The notes beneath the pieces were generated by a model. The model was not told the origin of the DNA, searched no databases, and saw nothing but the letters and a program-made list of their open reading frames with translations. A stretch of DNA of 64,000 nucleotides, from NCBI RefSeq assembly GCF_002285495.1, contig NZ_CP016786.1, positions 324,001 to 388,000 on the forward strand, in the 5' to 3' direction. Made by a program: the position numbers and the translations under genes. This stretch comes from Clostridium isatidis. Lineage in GTDB: Bacteria > Bacillota > Clostridia > Clostridiales > Clostridiaceae. Of this stretch, positions 1 through 8,536 are shown one piece after another. How positions within the stretch are numbered: the stretch's first letter is position 1; each line of letters begins with the position of its first letter.

Positions 1-243
1 CTTAATATTTTTGCTAATTCCACAGATAAAGCTTTTATTAATGCGAATATATATATAATAAGTAATTGATAAGGTTTTTTGAGTGAAAATTTACTAAAAT
101 AAATAATTTTATTTAAATTTAGTTTACCCCTTAATTTTAGATTATTAATTAATTTGTTATATAAAATAGAGCATTAATATGATAAAATATAGTAAATTAG
201 TAATAATAGGCTGATTTAAAAAGGGGTTAAGGAGGAAATTTAC
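1..243. other. Left edge, no definite gene
   Basis: Very AT-rich. The first 69 bases are open in the first plus-strand frame and end in TGA, so they could be the 3' end of a gene cut by the window edge, but 22 codons are too few to support that. The rest is leader sequence of the lipoprotein gene at 244. ACCCCTT near 125 and AAGGGGT near 221 are complementary and lie just before the ribosome binding site, but such a pairing is only a possibility. Confidence 0.3.
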
Positions 244-729
244 ATGAAAAGAATTAATAAACTTATGAATTCATTAAATTTAGGTATGATAGGAAAAAGA
301 ATTGCAAGTATACTTGTTATACTATTAGTTATAGGAATAAGTGTTTCATGTGGAAGTAAACAAAATGAGAATTCTAGTGAAACTAATCAAAATGGAGTAA
401 AAAATGAAGTATCATCTAACGATAAAGATGAAAATGAAAAATTAGAGGAATTGGTAAGCATAAAGAAACAAATATTAGCTTTAGATAAAGAATTTGATAC
501 TCAATATACAGAAGGCAATATTGATAAAGATTTAGAATATTATAAAAATAAATTGAAAGAATTAGAGGAAAAAAATGAAAAAGAAGATGAAAATGCTAAG
601 TTAGAAGAACTTATTAGCATAAAAAAACAAATTAAGGCATTAGATAAGGATTTTGATACTGAATATACAGAAGGTAGTGTAGATAAAGACTTAGAATATT
701 ACAAAAATAAATTAGAAGAAATTCAATAA
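244..729 (+). CDS. Small lipoprotein with internal tandem duplication
   Basis: A 161-residue secreted protein of unknown function. Residues 20-35 form a hydrophobic segment ending in an imperfect lipobox, with Cys36 as the probable lipidated residue, so it should be tethered to the outer face of the membrane. After a polar linker (37-65) the chain holds two nearly identical 43-residue units, 66-108 and 119-161. Each starts KLEEL, contains the motif YTEG and ends in DLEYYKNKL; they probably form charged helices. The start is well supported by AAGGAGGAAAT just upstream. A strong terminator follows at once, so the gene is monocistronic. I do not recognise the family; the duplication looks recent because most of both units is identical. 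Confidence 0.75.
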   Translation: MKRINKLMNSLNLGMIGKRIASILVILLVIGISVSCGSKQNENSSETNQNGVKNEVSSNDKDENEKLEELVSIKKQILALDKEFDTQYTEGNIDKDLEYYKNKLKELEEKNEKEDENAKLEELISIKKQIKALDKDFDTEYTEGSVDKDLEYYKNKLEEIQ

Positions 730-730
730 A

Positions 731-774
731 AAAAAGCAGTTTCACAATTTAATTGAGAAACTGCTTTTTCTATA
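731..774 (+). terminator. Rho-independent terminator after the lipoprotein gene
   Basis: Stem AAAAAGCAGTTTC / GAAACTGCTTTTT with a 13-base loop, followed by more T. It begins two bases after the stop codon. Confidence 0.85.
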
Positions 775-840
775 CTTTTATCTGTTACTTCATTTGCTAC
801 TTGTTACTTTTATCTATTACTTTTTCTTCTTATCTGCTTC
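772..840. repeat. Degenerate tandem words of the TTACTT type
   Basis: Downstream of the terminator the word TTACTT or GCTACTT recurs about every 8-20 bases with small changes (TGTTACTT, GCTACTT, TGTTACTT, TATTACTT). It has no coding capacity and resembles other low-complexity word arrays found downstream of genes in this window. Confidence 0.4.
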
Positions 841-849
841 CTATGCCTG

Positions 850-1075
850 ATAAAATTATCTGTAAAATTTTTGTGTTGCATAGTAAGTGTTACCTAGCTT
901 GTAAACTCCAACACCTATTTTAGTAAAGTTAGTTTATAATATGTTAGCTCTAGGGTTGATGAATTCATCTAGTTGTTCATAAACTGTTCAGTTAGAGAAG
1001 AATTTTTTTGTTTCATAGGGTGAACTTATAGTAACACAGATAGGGAGTGACCCAATATGGGATGACTAGTAATTA
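850..1075 (-). pseudogene. Decayed copy of the CAP-domain gene (deletion remnant)
   Basis: Bases 855-1000 align on the minus strand with the last ~140 bases of the intact CAP-domain gene at 34847-35665. They share long words such as TTGCATAGTAAGTGTTACC and GTTGTTCATAAA. The alignment then jumps at an A/T-rich junction near 1002-1010 to the sequence directly upstream of that gene (matching 35686-35757), including its promoter. About 690 bases of coding sequence, the signal peptide and the start codon are therefore missing. Remaining substitutions and a lost stop codon show continuing decay. The retained promoter has its -35 at 1050-1055 and -10 at 1028-1033 with a 16-base spacer, against 17 in the intact copy. 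Confidence 0.85.
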
Positions 1076-1125
1076 ATAAATATTGTGTTATGGCTAGAAA
1101 ATCTCGTTCTATAAAGGTATAAATG

Positions 1126-1146
1126 GTAAGTTCTTCGAAAACTTAC
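1126..1146. other. Small hairpin upstream of nifJ
   Basis: GTAAGTT / AACTTAC, 7-bp stem, loop CTTCGAA, about 130 bases before the nifJ start. It has no T-tract, so it is not a terminator. A TATAAT hexamer lies at 1196-1201, but I find no well-spaced -35 for it. Role unknown. Confidence 0.4.
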
Positions 1147-1278
1147 TATAAAAGAATTTTGAAATTAATTATCATTTGATGTATATTTTAATGTATATAA
1201 TATTTGCACAATAAAAGCTATTAAAGTTATAGACTTATGGATAAAATAAAAAATATCACTAAAGGAGTTAAGTTACTT

Positions 1279-4200
1279 ATGAGAAGAATTAAAACTATAG
1301 ATGGAAATACTGCAGCAGCATATATTTCTTATGCTTTTACAGAAGTAAGTACAATTTACCCAATTACTCCTTCATCACCAATGTCAGAGAAAATAGATGA
1401 ATGGGTATCAAAGGGTAGGAAAAATATATTTAATGAAAGAGTTAAAATTGTAGAAATGCAGTCAGAAGCAGGGGCAGCAGCTGCCATGCATGGTTCTCTT
1501 CAAGCAGGAGCATTAACATCCACTTATACATCATCTCAAGGCTTATTATTAATGATACCTAATATGTATAAAATGGCAGGAGAAAGGCTTCCAGCAGTTA
1601 TTCATGTAGCATCAAGATCAGTAGCGAGTTCTTCCTTAAGCATTTTTGGAGATCATCAGGATGTTATGGCTGCAAGACAAACAGGTTTTGCAATGCTATG
1701 TGAAGCTTCACCACAGGAAGTTATGGATTTAGCTCCAGTCGCTCATTTAACAGCGATTAAGACTAGAATGCCCTTTATTAATTTCTTTGATGGATTTAGA
1801 GTATCTCATGAAATTCAAAAGGTTGAACTTTTAGAATATGAGGAACTAAAAAATCTTATAGATGAAGAAGCTTTAAAAAACTTTAGGGAAAATGCTTTAA
1901 ATCCAGATCATCCTGTAGTTAGAGGAACATCACAAAATCCTGATATCTACTTTCAAATGGCAGAAGCTTTAAATAAATACTATGAAGATATTCCTGCAAT
2001 TGTTGAAGAATATATGGATAAAATAAAAGAACTAACAGGAAGGGAATATCACTGCTTTGATTATTATGGAGATAAAGAGGCAGATAGAATTATAGTTTCA
2101 ATGGGATCCTCAGTAGAGGTTATTGAAGAAGCTATAGATTATTTAAGGGCTAAGGGAGAAAAGGTTGGATTAATTAAGGTTAGACTTTATAGACCTTTTT
2201 CTATAGAAAGAATGTTAAAGGTAATGCCAAAGACAGTGCGAAAAATTGCTGTTTTAGATAGGACAAAAGAGCATGGATCTATTGGAGAGCCTTTATATCT
2301 AGATGTGTTAAGAGCAGTTTCTGAACTTGATGATAGTCCAAAGGTCTATGGAGGAAGATATGGATTAAGCTCAAAGGATATCTATCCAAGAGATGTTATA
2401 GCTGTATTTGAAAATTTAAAGAAAGAAAATCCTCAAAATAATTTTACTATTGGAATAGAAGATGACGTAACAAATCTTTCTTTAAAAATAGATGAAGATA
2501 TAGATATAGAGCAAGAAGGAACTATTGCATGTAAATTTTACGGATTAGGCTCTGATGGAACAGTGGGAGCTAATAAAAGTGCTATAAAAATAATAGGTAA
2601 TTATACAGATAAATATGTACAGGGATATTTTGCTTATGATTCAAAAAAATCAGGAGGAATTACAGTATCCCACTTAAGATTTGGAGATAAGCCTATAAAG
2701 TCTCATTATGAAATAAAAAAGGCAGATTTTATAGCCTGCCATAATCAATCCTATGTAAATAAATATGATATATTAAAGGATTTAAAGCCAAATGGAATCT
2801 TTATTTTAAATACCCTTTGGAGTGAAGAAGAATTAGAAGAAAAATTAAATCCAAAGGTGAAAAGATATATAGCAGAAAATAATATTCAATTTTATATTAT
2901 TGATGCCATAAATATCGCAAAGGAAATTGGCTTAGGTGGAAAAATTAATATGATAATGCAGGCTGCTTTCTTCAAATTAAGCAATATTATAAAGCTTGAA
3001 GATGCTGTTGAATATTTAAAGAAAGAAGTAATTGAAGCCTATGGAAGAAAAGGCGAAAAAGTAGTCAATATGAATTTTGAGGCTATAGATAGGGGAATAA
3101 GTTCAATTAAAAAAGTAGAAGTAAAGGAAGCTTGGAAAAAGTGTGAAGATATAGATGAAGAAGATAGATCTTATTTACCTTCCTTTATAAAGGAAATTAG
3201 TGATCCTATTAATAAATTAGAAGGAAATAGTATAAAAGTTTCAACTATTATTAAAGAAGGAATAGAGGATGGAAGCTTTATGTCTGGAACAACTCAATAT
3301 GAAAAAAGAGGAATTGCAATTAATGTTCCAGAATGGCAGCCAGATAAATGTGTTCAATGTAATCAGTGTGCTTTTGTTTGCCCTCATGCAGTTATAAGAC
3401 CATTTTTAGCTACTTCAAAGGAAGTGAAGAGTGCACCTAAGGGATACAAGAGTGTCAAGGCCAATGGTGTAGATAAAAATGGGCCTCAATATCATTATAC
3501 AATTGGAATTACTCCATTAGACTGTACTGGCTGCGGAAGTTGTGTAGAAATTTGTCCAGCTCCAGGAAAAGCTTTAATTATGAAGGCCTTTGAAAGTCAG
3601 AAGGATCAAATTAAAGCTTGGGATTATGCTGTAAGAAGGTTAAAGCCTAAGAAAAATATTTCTGCTAAAACGACAGTTAAGGGAAGTCAGTTTGAAGAAC
3701 CATTGCTAGAGTTTTCAGGAGCTTGTGCAGGTTGTGGAGAAACTCCATATGCAAAACTTGTTACTCAGTTATTTGGTGATAGACTGATGATTGCTAATGC
3801 AACAGGATGTTCTACAATATGGGCAGCTTCAGGAGGTTCAACTGCTTATAAGAAAAATAAGGATGGTCATGGTCCTGCCTGGGCAAATTCCTTATTTGAA
3901 GATAATGCAGAATATGGTTATGGGATGTATCTTGGAGTAAAAGCTATAAGGGAAAGAATTGCTAATAATATAAGCTTAGCATTGGAAGAGGAGATTCCTG
4001 AAGAATATAAGAAAGTTTTAAAGGACTGGTTAGATAATAGAGAAGTAGGAGAAGGTTCAAGAGAAAGAGCTAATAAGCTCATAGAAGTATTAGAGAAAAT
4101 TGATTTAGATGTTGCAAAAGAAATATTAAAGGATAAGGAATTCTTTATAAAGAGATCCCAATGGATATTTGGTGGAGACGGCTGGGCTTATGATATTGGA

Positions 4201-4809
4201 TTTGGTGGTTTAGATCATATTTTAGCTTCCAGGGAAAATGTTAATATCTTAATTTTTGATACTGAAATATATTCAAATACTGGAGGTCAATCATCAAAAG
4301 CAACTCCACAGGCAGCAGTAGCTAAGTTTGCTTCTAAAGGAAAGAATACAAAGAAGAAGGATTTAGCTTTAATGGCAATGACCTATGGAAATGTATATGT
4401 TGCTCAAATTGCTATGGGAGCAAATATGAATCAGACTATTAAGGCTATAGTAGAGGCAGAAAATTATGATGGACCATCTTTAATAATTGCATATGCAACC
4501 TGTATAGATCATGGAATAAAGCTTGGTATGGGAAATACTCCATATGAAGAGAAGAGAGCTGTGGATTCTGGATATTGGACACTTTATAGATATAATCCAG
4601 AACTTAAGAAGGAAGGAAAGAATCCATTTATCTTAGATTCAAAGTCACCAACTATAAAATTAAGAGATTTCCTAATGGGCGAGCTTAGATATTCTGTTTT
4701 AATGAAGACTAATCCAGAAGCAGCGGAAGAAATGTTTAATGAGTTAGAAAAAGAAGCCAAAGAAAGATATAACAGATATAAGCTGTTATCAGAAAATATA
4801 ATATTCTAA
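1279..4809 (+). CDS. nifJ: Pyruvate:ferredoxin (flavodoxin) oxidoreductase
   Basis: Oxidatively decarboxylates pyruvate with CoA to acetyl-CoA and CO2 and reduces ferredoxin, the central energy step of clostridial fermentation, in the cytosol. The 1176-residue length is normal for the homodimeric enzyme. Visible domains: N-terminal YPITPSSPM TPP-related domain; two [4Fe-4S] motifs starting at Cys691 (CVQCNQC) and Cys749 (CTGCGSC) with their distal CP cysteines; CAGCGETPYAKL near 816 for the proximal cluster; and TPP/Mg binding by GDG at 966-968 and NTGGQSS at 1000. I take ATG 1279, not the upstream ATG 1237, because AAAGGAG lies at 1261-1267 and the protein then begins like known family members. 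It is monocistronic; a hydrolase gene follows 71 bases later. Confidence 0.97.
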   Translation: MRRIKTIDGNTAAAYISYAFTEVSTIYPITPSSPMSEKIDEWVSKGRKNIFNERVKIVEMQSEAGAAAAMHGSLQAGALTSTYTSSQGLLLMIPNMYKMAGERLPAVIHVASRSVASSSLSIFGDHQDVMAARQTGFAMLCEASPQEVMDLAPVAHLTAIKTRMPFINFFDGFRVSHEIQKVELLEYEELKNLIDEEALKNFRENALNPDHPVVRGTSQNPDIYFQMAEALNKYYEDIPAIVEEYMDKIKELTGREYHCFDYYGDKEADRIIVSMGSSVEVIEEAIDYLRAKGEKVGLIKVRLYRPFSIERMLKVMPKTVRKIAVLDRTKEHGSIGEPLYLDVLRAVSELDDSPKVYGGRYGLSSKDIYPRDVIAVFENLKKENPQNNFTIGIEDDVTNLSLKIDEDIDIEQEGTIACKFYGLGSDGTVGANKSAIKIIGNYTDKYVQGYFAYDSKKSGGITVSHLRFGDKPIKSHYEIKKADFIACHNQSYVNKYDILKDLKPNGIFILNTLWSEEELEEKLNPKVKRYIAENNIQFYIIDAINIAKEIGLGGKINMIMQAAFFKLSNIIKLEDAVEYLKKEVIEAYGRKGEKVVNMNFEAIDRGISSIKKVEVKEAWKKCEDIDEEDRSYLPSFIKEISDPINKLEGNSIKVSTIIKEGIEDGSFMSGTTQYEKRGIAINVPEWQPDKCVQCNQCAFVCPHAVIRPFLATSKEVKSAPKGYKSVKANGVDKNGPQYHYTIGITPLDCTGCGSCVEICPAPGKALIMKAFESQKDQIKAWDYAVRRLKPKKNISAKTTVKGSQFEEPLLEFSGACAGCGETPYAKLVTQLFGDRLMIANATGCSTIWAASGGSTAYKKNKDGHGPAWANSLFEDNAEYGYGMYLGVKAIRERIANNISLALEEEIPEEYKKVLKDWLDNREVGEGSRERANKLIEVLEKIDLDVAKEILKDKEFFIKRSQWIFGGDGWAYDIGFGGLDHILASRENVNILIFDTEIYSNTGGQSSKATPQAAVAKFASKGKNTKKKDLALMAMTYGNVYVAQIAMGANMNQTIKAIVEAENYDGPSLIIAYATCIDHGIKLGMGNTPYEEKRAVDSGYWTLYRYNPELKKEGKNPFILDSKSPTIKLRDFLMGELRYSVLMKTNPEAAEEMFNELEKEAKERYNRYKLLSENIIF

Positions 4810-4880
4810 TCTTATTTCACAAAGATATAAGGAATTGAATAATATATTTCAGGATTTAATATATTATTGGAGGATAATAA

Positions 4881-5693
4881 GTGGGATATTATGTAATGGC
4901 AGAACCAAATGTAAAGATCTATGTAGAGGATATTAATCCTGATGGAGATAAAACCATTCTATTTTTACATGGCTGGCCTGGTGACCATACTTTATTTGAG
5001 TATCAATTTAATGAACTTCCTAAAAGGGGCTATAGGTGCATAGGAATAGATACAAGGGGGTTTGGTATGTCTGATAAGCCTTGGCATGGCTATGATTATA
5101 ACAGATTAGCAGATGATGTTAAGGCTGTTGTTGATGTACTAAAGTTAAGAGATTTTACTCTAGCAGGTCATTCTACTGGCGGAGCAATGGCTATAAGGTA
5201 TATGAGTCGTCATAATGGCTATGGAGTATCAAAACTTGTACTTATTGCAGCAGCAGCACCTAGCCTTGTTAAACGTCCTGACTTTGAGCATGGAGTAGAT
5301 GAGGAAGTAGTACTAAATATCATTAGAGGTACCTATAGTGATAGGCCGCGAATGTTAAGAGATTTTGGTAATAGGTTTTTCTTCCAGCATACAAGTGAAG
5401 CCTTTTCTGATTGGTTTTTTCAAATAGGCTTAAAGGCAGCAAGTTGGGCTACAGCAGCAGTTGCTAATACATGGTTAAAAGAAGTTTTATTCTCTGATTT
5501 AGAAAAAATAGAAGTTCCTACATTAATTATTCAGGGTATTCATGACAAGATAGTTCCATACTGTTTAAGTGAAGCACAGAATAAAGCAATAAAAAATTCA
5601 AGACTTGTACAATTTAAATATAGTGGACATGGAACTTTCTATGATGAAAAGGATAATTTCAATAAAGTTTTAATGGAGTTTGTTGAAGAATAG
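4881..5693 (+). CDS. Alpha/beta-fold hydrolase
   Basis: A 270-residue serine hydrolase of the chloroperoxidase/esterase-like branch. The oxyanion region HGWPG is at 30-34, the nucleophile elbow GHSTGG has Ser98, and Asp222 (GIHDKIVP) and His250 (SGHGT) complete the triad. No signal peptide, so cytosolic. The substrate cannot be told from sequence. The GTG at 4881 is preferred because TTGGAGGA ends seven bases before it; ATG at 4896 is an alternative that would remove five residues. It follows nifJ closely but has its own ribosome binding site, and a long terminator lies directly after it. Confidence 0.85.
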   Translation: MGYYVMAEPNVKIYVEDINPDGDKTILFLHGWPGDHTLFEYQFNELPKRGYRCIGIDTRGFGMSDKPWHGYDYNRLADDVKAVVDVLKLRDFTLAGHSTGGAMAIRYMSRHNGYGVSKLVLIAAAAPSLVKRPDFEHGVDEEVVLNIIRGTYSDRPRMLRDFGNRFFFQHTSEAFSDWFFQIGLKAASWATAAVANTWLKEVLFSDLEKIEVPTLIIQGIHDKIVPYCLSEAQNKAIKNSRLVQFKYSGHGTFYDEKDNFNKVLMEFVEE

Positions 5694-5701
5694 AATTAAA
5701 T

Positions 5702-5755
5702 AAAAATACTTTCTTAAATAAAAGATAAATTTATTTTAAGGAAGTATTTTTATTA
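5702..5755 (+). terminator. Terminator after the hydrolase gene
   Basis: AAAATACTT near 5703 and AAGTATTTT near 5742 form the base of a long, slightly imperfect A/T-rich stem of about 20 bp (TTAAATAAA pairs with TTTATTTTAA inside), followed by TATTATA. Confidence 0.75.
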
Positions 5756-5768
5756 TACAAACAATTAC

Positions 5769-5796
5769 TTACAATTATATGGATGTATAGTATAAT
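5769..5796 (+). promoter_or_regulatory. SigA-like promoter for the Cse60-like gene
   Basis: TTACAA (5769-5774), 16-base spacer, TATAAT (5791-5796), about 40 bases before the ribosome binding site. A sporulation sigma promoter is not evident to me. Confidence 0.5.
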
Positions 5797-5838
5797 TATG
5801 TTAAACTATATAATGATTTAAAGAAGGAGATGAGTAAT

Positions 5839-6012
5839 TTGAAGCAAATAAAAATTTTTACAGATTCAAGTTATAATTTTTTAATGGATGAGGTTAATGA
5901 ATTTTTAAAGGAGAATTCAGAAAAGGTCGTTGATATAAAATTTAGTTCATCTGGAAATGGAGATGCATATTCAACTTTATATTCAGTAATGATTATTATT
6001 GAGGAAGAGTAA
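5839..6012 (+). CDS. Cse60-like small (sporulation) protein
   Basis: A 57-residue acidic protein that starts KQIKIFTDSSY, contains KVVDIKFSSSG and ends YSVMIIIEEE. This pattern (short N-terminal strand, helix, then VVDIKF and an SVMIIYE-like end) resembles the Bacillus sporulation protein Cse60, a small SigE-dependent protein of unknown function. Start choice: ATG 5830 overlaps the AAGGAG (5824-5829), so it cannot be served by it. TTG 5839 lies nine bases downstream of it and is preferred. Single gene with its own promoter and terminator. The family assignment is from memory of the pattern and is moderate. Confidence 0.6.
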   Translation: MKQIKIFTDSSYNFLMDEVNEFLKENSEKVVDIKFSSSGNGDAYSTLYSVMIIIEEE

Positions 6013-6018
6013 AAGATT

Positions 6019-6050
6019 GCTAAAAGTGCAAAGCACTTTTAGCCTTTATA
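6019..6050. terminator. Bidirectional terminator between convergent genes
   Basis: GCTAAAAGTGC / GCACTTTTAGC with a three-base loop, T-rich on the plus side. It overlaps the stop codon region of the minus-strand PH-domain gene, so both neighbours end in it. Confidence 0.8.
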
Positions 6051-7523
6051 AATTACTGCATCAATTTTATCTGCAAAATCTTTTTTAATATTTTCAATAG
6101 CAATTAGGCTTCCTCTTGCTAAGCCTATACCTAAATCAAGGTAAAGGGAATAATGTTTGTATTTTTTCTTTATAGGTCCTTGTTTTAGATTTATATATTC
6201 AATAGATTTAGTTGGAATGATAAATATATTTTTATTTATTAAATCCTTACAATAAACAATAGTATTTTTATTAATAATAAGTTTATATCTCTTATATTGC
6301 ATATAAGTAATAAAACAAACTATTAAAGATAATAATATTAAAGCTAAGAATATCATTAAGGAAATTTTAAATTCAATAAGTTTAAATATAGAGAAGACTA
6401 ATAAAGATATTAAGGCAATTGCTAACATTATAATAAAACTATAGATTATTGAAATTTTATTAAATTCCTTTCCTTCTTTTAAATTTAATTCTTTTTCCTC
6501 AAACTTAAAGCTAGGAAGAAGTCTAAATAATGTTTCCTCTATAAAAGCTTTATCGCATATAGGAAATAAAATAGCTATTTCATTTTTTTCATCCCCATAG
6601 CCCATGTTTCTAATTTCAACCCTATAATAACCAAAAAGCTTTTGAAAAAAACTTTGTTTTAAAATAACAGCTTTAATCTTATTTATTGGTATTGTGTATT
6701 CTTTTAAGGTGATAAAGCCATAGGATATTTTTATATTTTCTTTGTTGGCACTAAGAGTAAAACTGCTATATCTTATTAAGGAAATTATAATATCTAGAAT
6801 AAAATTAAAAATCAGTATAGCAATAGTACCCAATAAAATAGCAGTCCATAATTCTAATTGAGCCATGTATTTATTAAATATGCTTTCAAGCTGAATAAAG
6901 ATATTAGAATTAAAGGTTTCTAATATTTCGCCTATATTAAAGAAGAAAGTGCTTACGATTATTAAGGTTCCTAGATTAGGTCTTAGAAGAGCACTTAATA
7001 TAAGCTCCTTAGTTGTTATTTTTCTTATTTGATAATTAGTGTCCTTAGGCTTTTTATCATCTTTCAATGGTTCATTGATATTATCAATTATATTAGTATT
7101 ATTTTTTCTGCTTTCAACTACTTCTACAAAATTATTTATCTTATCTTCGCCCAGTATAATAGATATTTCAGCCTTACCTAGTTCTGTACTTCCATTATCT
7201 ATTTTGAGTTCGACAACATCAAAAAGCCTGCAAAAAAGATCTTTTTTGACATCCATAGTATGAATTTTATCATAAAAAATTTCTGTTTTTTTCTTATAAA
7301 AAGCTCCCTGGTCAATTATAAATCTATCTTCTAAAATAGAAATATAATAGTTTTTCCATACAATAAAGCTCTTAATTAGTATGACACTTAAAATAGCTAA
7401 AATAATTAATAGATCATAAAATTCCATATCAATCAGTGTTGCTAGGAAAATAAAGAAAGTATTTTTTAAAGTTTTTAAGGCATCTTTTATTATAAAGACT
7501 TTAGAATTTCTAATTCTATTCAT
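6039..7523 (-). CDS. PH-domain membrane protein, YdbT-like
   Basis: A 494-residue integral membrane protein with the layout of Bacillus YdbT: paired N-terminal transmembrane segments (~20-35 and 40-55), then a bacterial PH (bPH2) domain containing DRFIIDQGAFYKK. Further TM pairs lie near 180-245 and 355-405, each followed by another bPH2-like domain (SYGFITLKEYTIPINKIKAV and TIVYCKDLINKNIFIIPTKS). In Bacillus the ydbS-ydbT pair belongs to the SigW envelope-stress regulon and protects against some membrane-active antibiotics; the same role here is inference. It begins two bases after the stop of the YdbS-like gene, so the two are one operon. Confidence 0.75.
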   Translation of the reverse strand: MNRIRNSKVFIIKDALKTLKNTFFIFLATLIDMEFYDLLIILAILSVILIKSFIVWKNYYISILEDRFIIDQGAFYKKKTEIFYDKIHTMDVKKDLFCRLFDVVELKIDNGSTELGKAEISIILGEDKINNFVEVVESRKNNTNIIDNINEPLKDDKKPKDTNYQIRKITTKELILSALLRPNLGTLIIVSTFFFNIGEILETFNSNIFIQLESIFNKYMAQLELWTAILLGTIAILIFNFILDIIISLIRYSSFTLSANKENIKISYGFITLKEYTIPINKIKAVILKQSFFQKLFGYYRVEIRNMGYGDEKNEIAILFPICDKAFIEETLFRLLPSFKFEEKELNLKEGKEFNKISIIYSFIIMLAIALISLLVFSIFKLIEFKISLMIFLALILLSLIVCFITYMQYKRYKLIINKNTIVYCKDLINKNIFIIPTKSIEYINLKQGPIKKKYKHYSLYLDLGIGLARGSLIAIENIKKDFADKIDAVIYKG

Positions 7524-7525
7524 GA

Positions 7526-8062
7526 TTATTCACCTGTTTCATTTAAGTTAATGATATTTTCTTTGGAGTTTATCTCTTCTAAAATTTCCTTATTAACCTT
7601 TTCTTTTATTTTCTTTGATAAAAACTCTGATATTTTTAAAGCTTCACTTTCTTCTAAGTTAGGAATTTTATGAGATATATTAGAGGTACTTATAATAACA
7701 TCATATAGATTTAACTTCTTATTTATAGGGCCTTGATTTAGCCTAATTTCCTGCAATCTTATAATAGGAATTATAAAATTTTTAGTAAAAAATATACCTT
7801 CAGAAAATCTAATATCATCTTCACTAATCATATACTTCCATTGCTTGTATTCATACCAAGGGTAGATAAGAGCATTAAGAAGTAATAAAATTAATAATAC
7901 AGCAGATATAATTAAACTTATTTTTAAAAAAGAGGAAGATATTTTGTTTTTAAAGAAAAAATAAGAAGTTATTGTAATAATAAAAAGGCTTAAAGTGGAA
8001 ATTATTCTGGCAATAAACCAAGAAGTTTTTGCTTTGGGACTAAGTTTTTTATATTCTTCCAT
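7526..8062 (-). CDS. PH-domain membrane protein, YdbS-like
   Basis: A 178-residue partner of the YdbT-like protein. Two transmembrane helices (~18-38 and 45-65) are followed by one bPH2 domain with the signature EDDIRFSEGIFFTKNFIIP and RLQEIRLNQGPINKK, typical of YdbS. Start: AAAGGA upstream is eight bases from the ATG at 8062, while the ATG three codons earlier abuts it, so 8062 is chosen. First gene of a two-gene operon. No SigW-type promoter was identified by eye. Confidence 0.75.
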   Translation of the reverse strand: MEEYKKLSPKAKTSWFIARIISTLSLFIITITSYFFFKNKISSSFLKISLIISAVLLILLLLNALIYPWYEYKQWKYMISEDDIRFSEGIFFTKNFIIPIIRLQEIRLNQGPINKKLNLYDVIISTSNISHKIPNLEESEALKISEFLSKKIKEKVNKEILEEINSKENIINLNETGE

Positions 8063-8238
8063 CAGTTTCATCCTTTCAAATAAATAATAAATTTAGTGCA
8101 GAATATTGTAGAAATTAGTTGATGGTTTGGAAAAAATAGTAATTAAATTCTACTATAAATAAATATCATAAGCAATAGGATAAGTTAAAAATTAACATGA
8201 AAAGAATTATATTCTAAAAGATTTTAGGGGTGTGAGAA

Positions 8239-8523
8239 ATGAAGATAACAATAGATGAAATTAAAAAAATATCAAGTTGTGCAAAATTAATCTTTAAGGA
8301 AGATGAACTTGAAAAAATGACTAGGGATTTTGAAAAGATATTAAATAATTTTGATACAAATGATAGTTTAAATTTAGAAGATATAAATTTAGATAATTTT
8401 GATAGAGTTAATAGTGAATTTAGAAAAGATGAAATAGAAGTCTTTAAGGATAAGAAGAAGCTCTTTAGAAATACAAAATCTATGAGAGAAGAAAATATTG
8501 AAGTTCCAAAGCTTATAGAGTAA
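8239..8523 (+). CDS. gatC: Asp-tRNA(Asn)/Glu-tRNA(Gln) amidotransferase subunit C
   Basis: 94-residue GatC. It clamps GatA and GatB together in the enzyme that converts Glu-tRNA(Gln) and, where needed, Asp-tRNA(Asn) to the amide forms. Recognised by MKITIDEIKKISSCAKL, the length, the Asp/Leu-rich middle (LNLEDINLDN) and its position directly before gatA and gatB. GGGGTGTGAG provides the ribosome binding site. First gene of the gatCAB operon; no T-box or other leader is visible in the ~165 bases upstream. Confidence 0.9.
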   Translation: MKITIDEIKKISSCAKLIFKEDELEKMTRDFEKILNNFDTNDSLNLEDINLDNFDRVNSEFRKDEIEVFKDKKKLFRNTKSMREENIEVPKLIE

Positions 8524-8536
8524 GGAGGGAGATATA

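Noticed and set aside
1147..1278. Rex operator upstream of nifJ
   Set aside because: No TTGTTAA-N4-TTAACAA-like dyad present.
8090..8238. T-box leader before gatCAB
   Set aside because: No AGGGTGGAACCGCG-like core and no terminator in this region.
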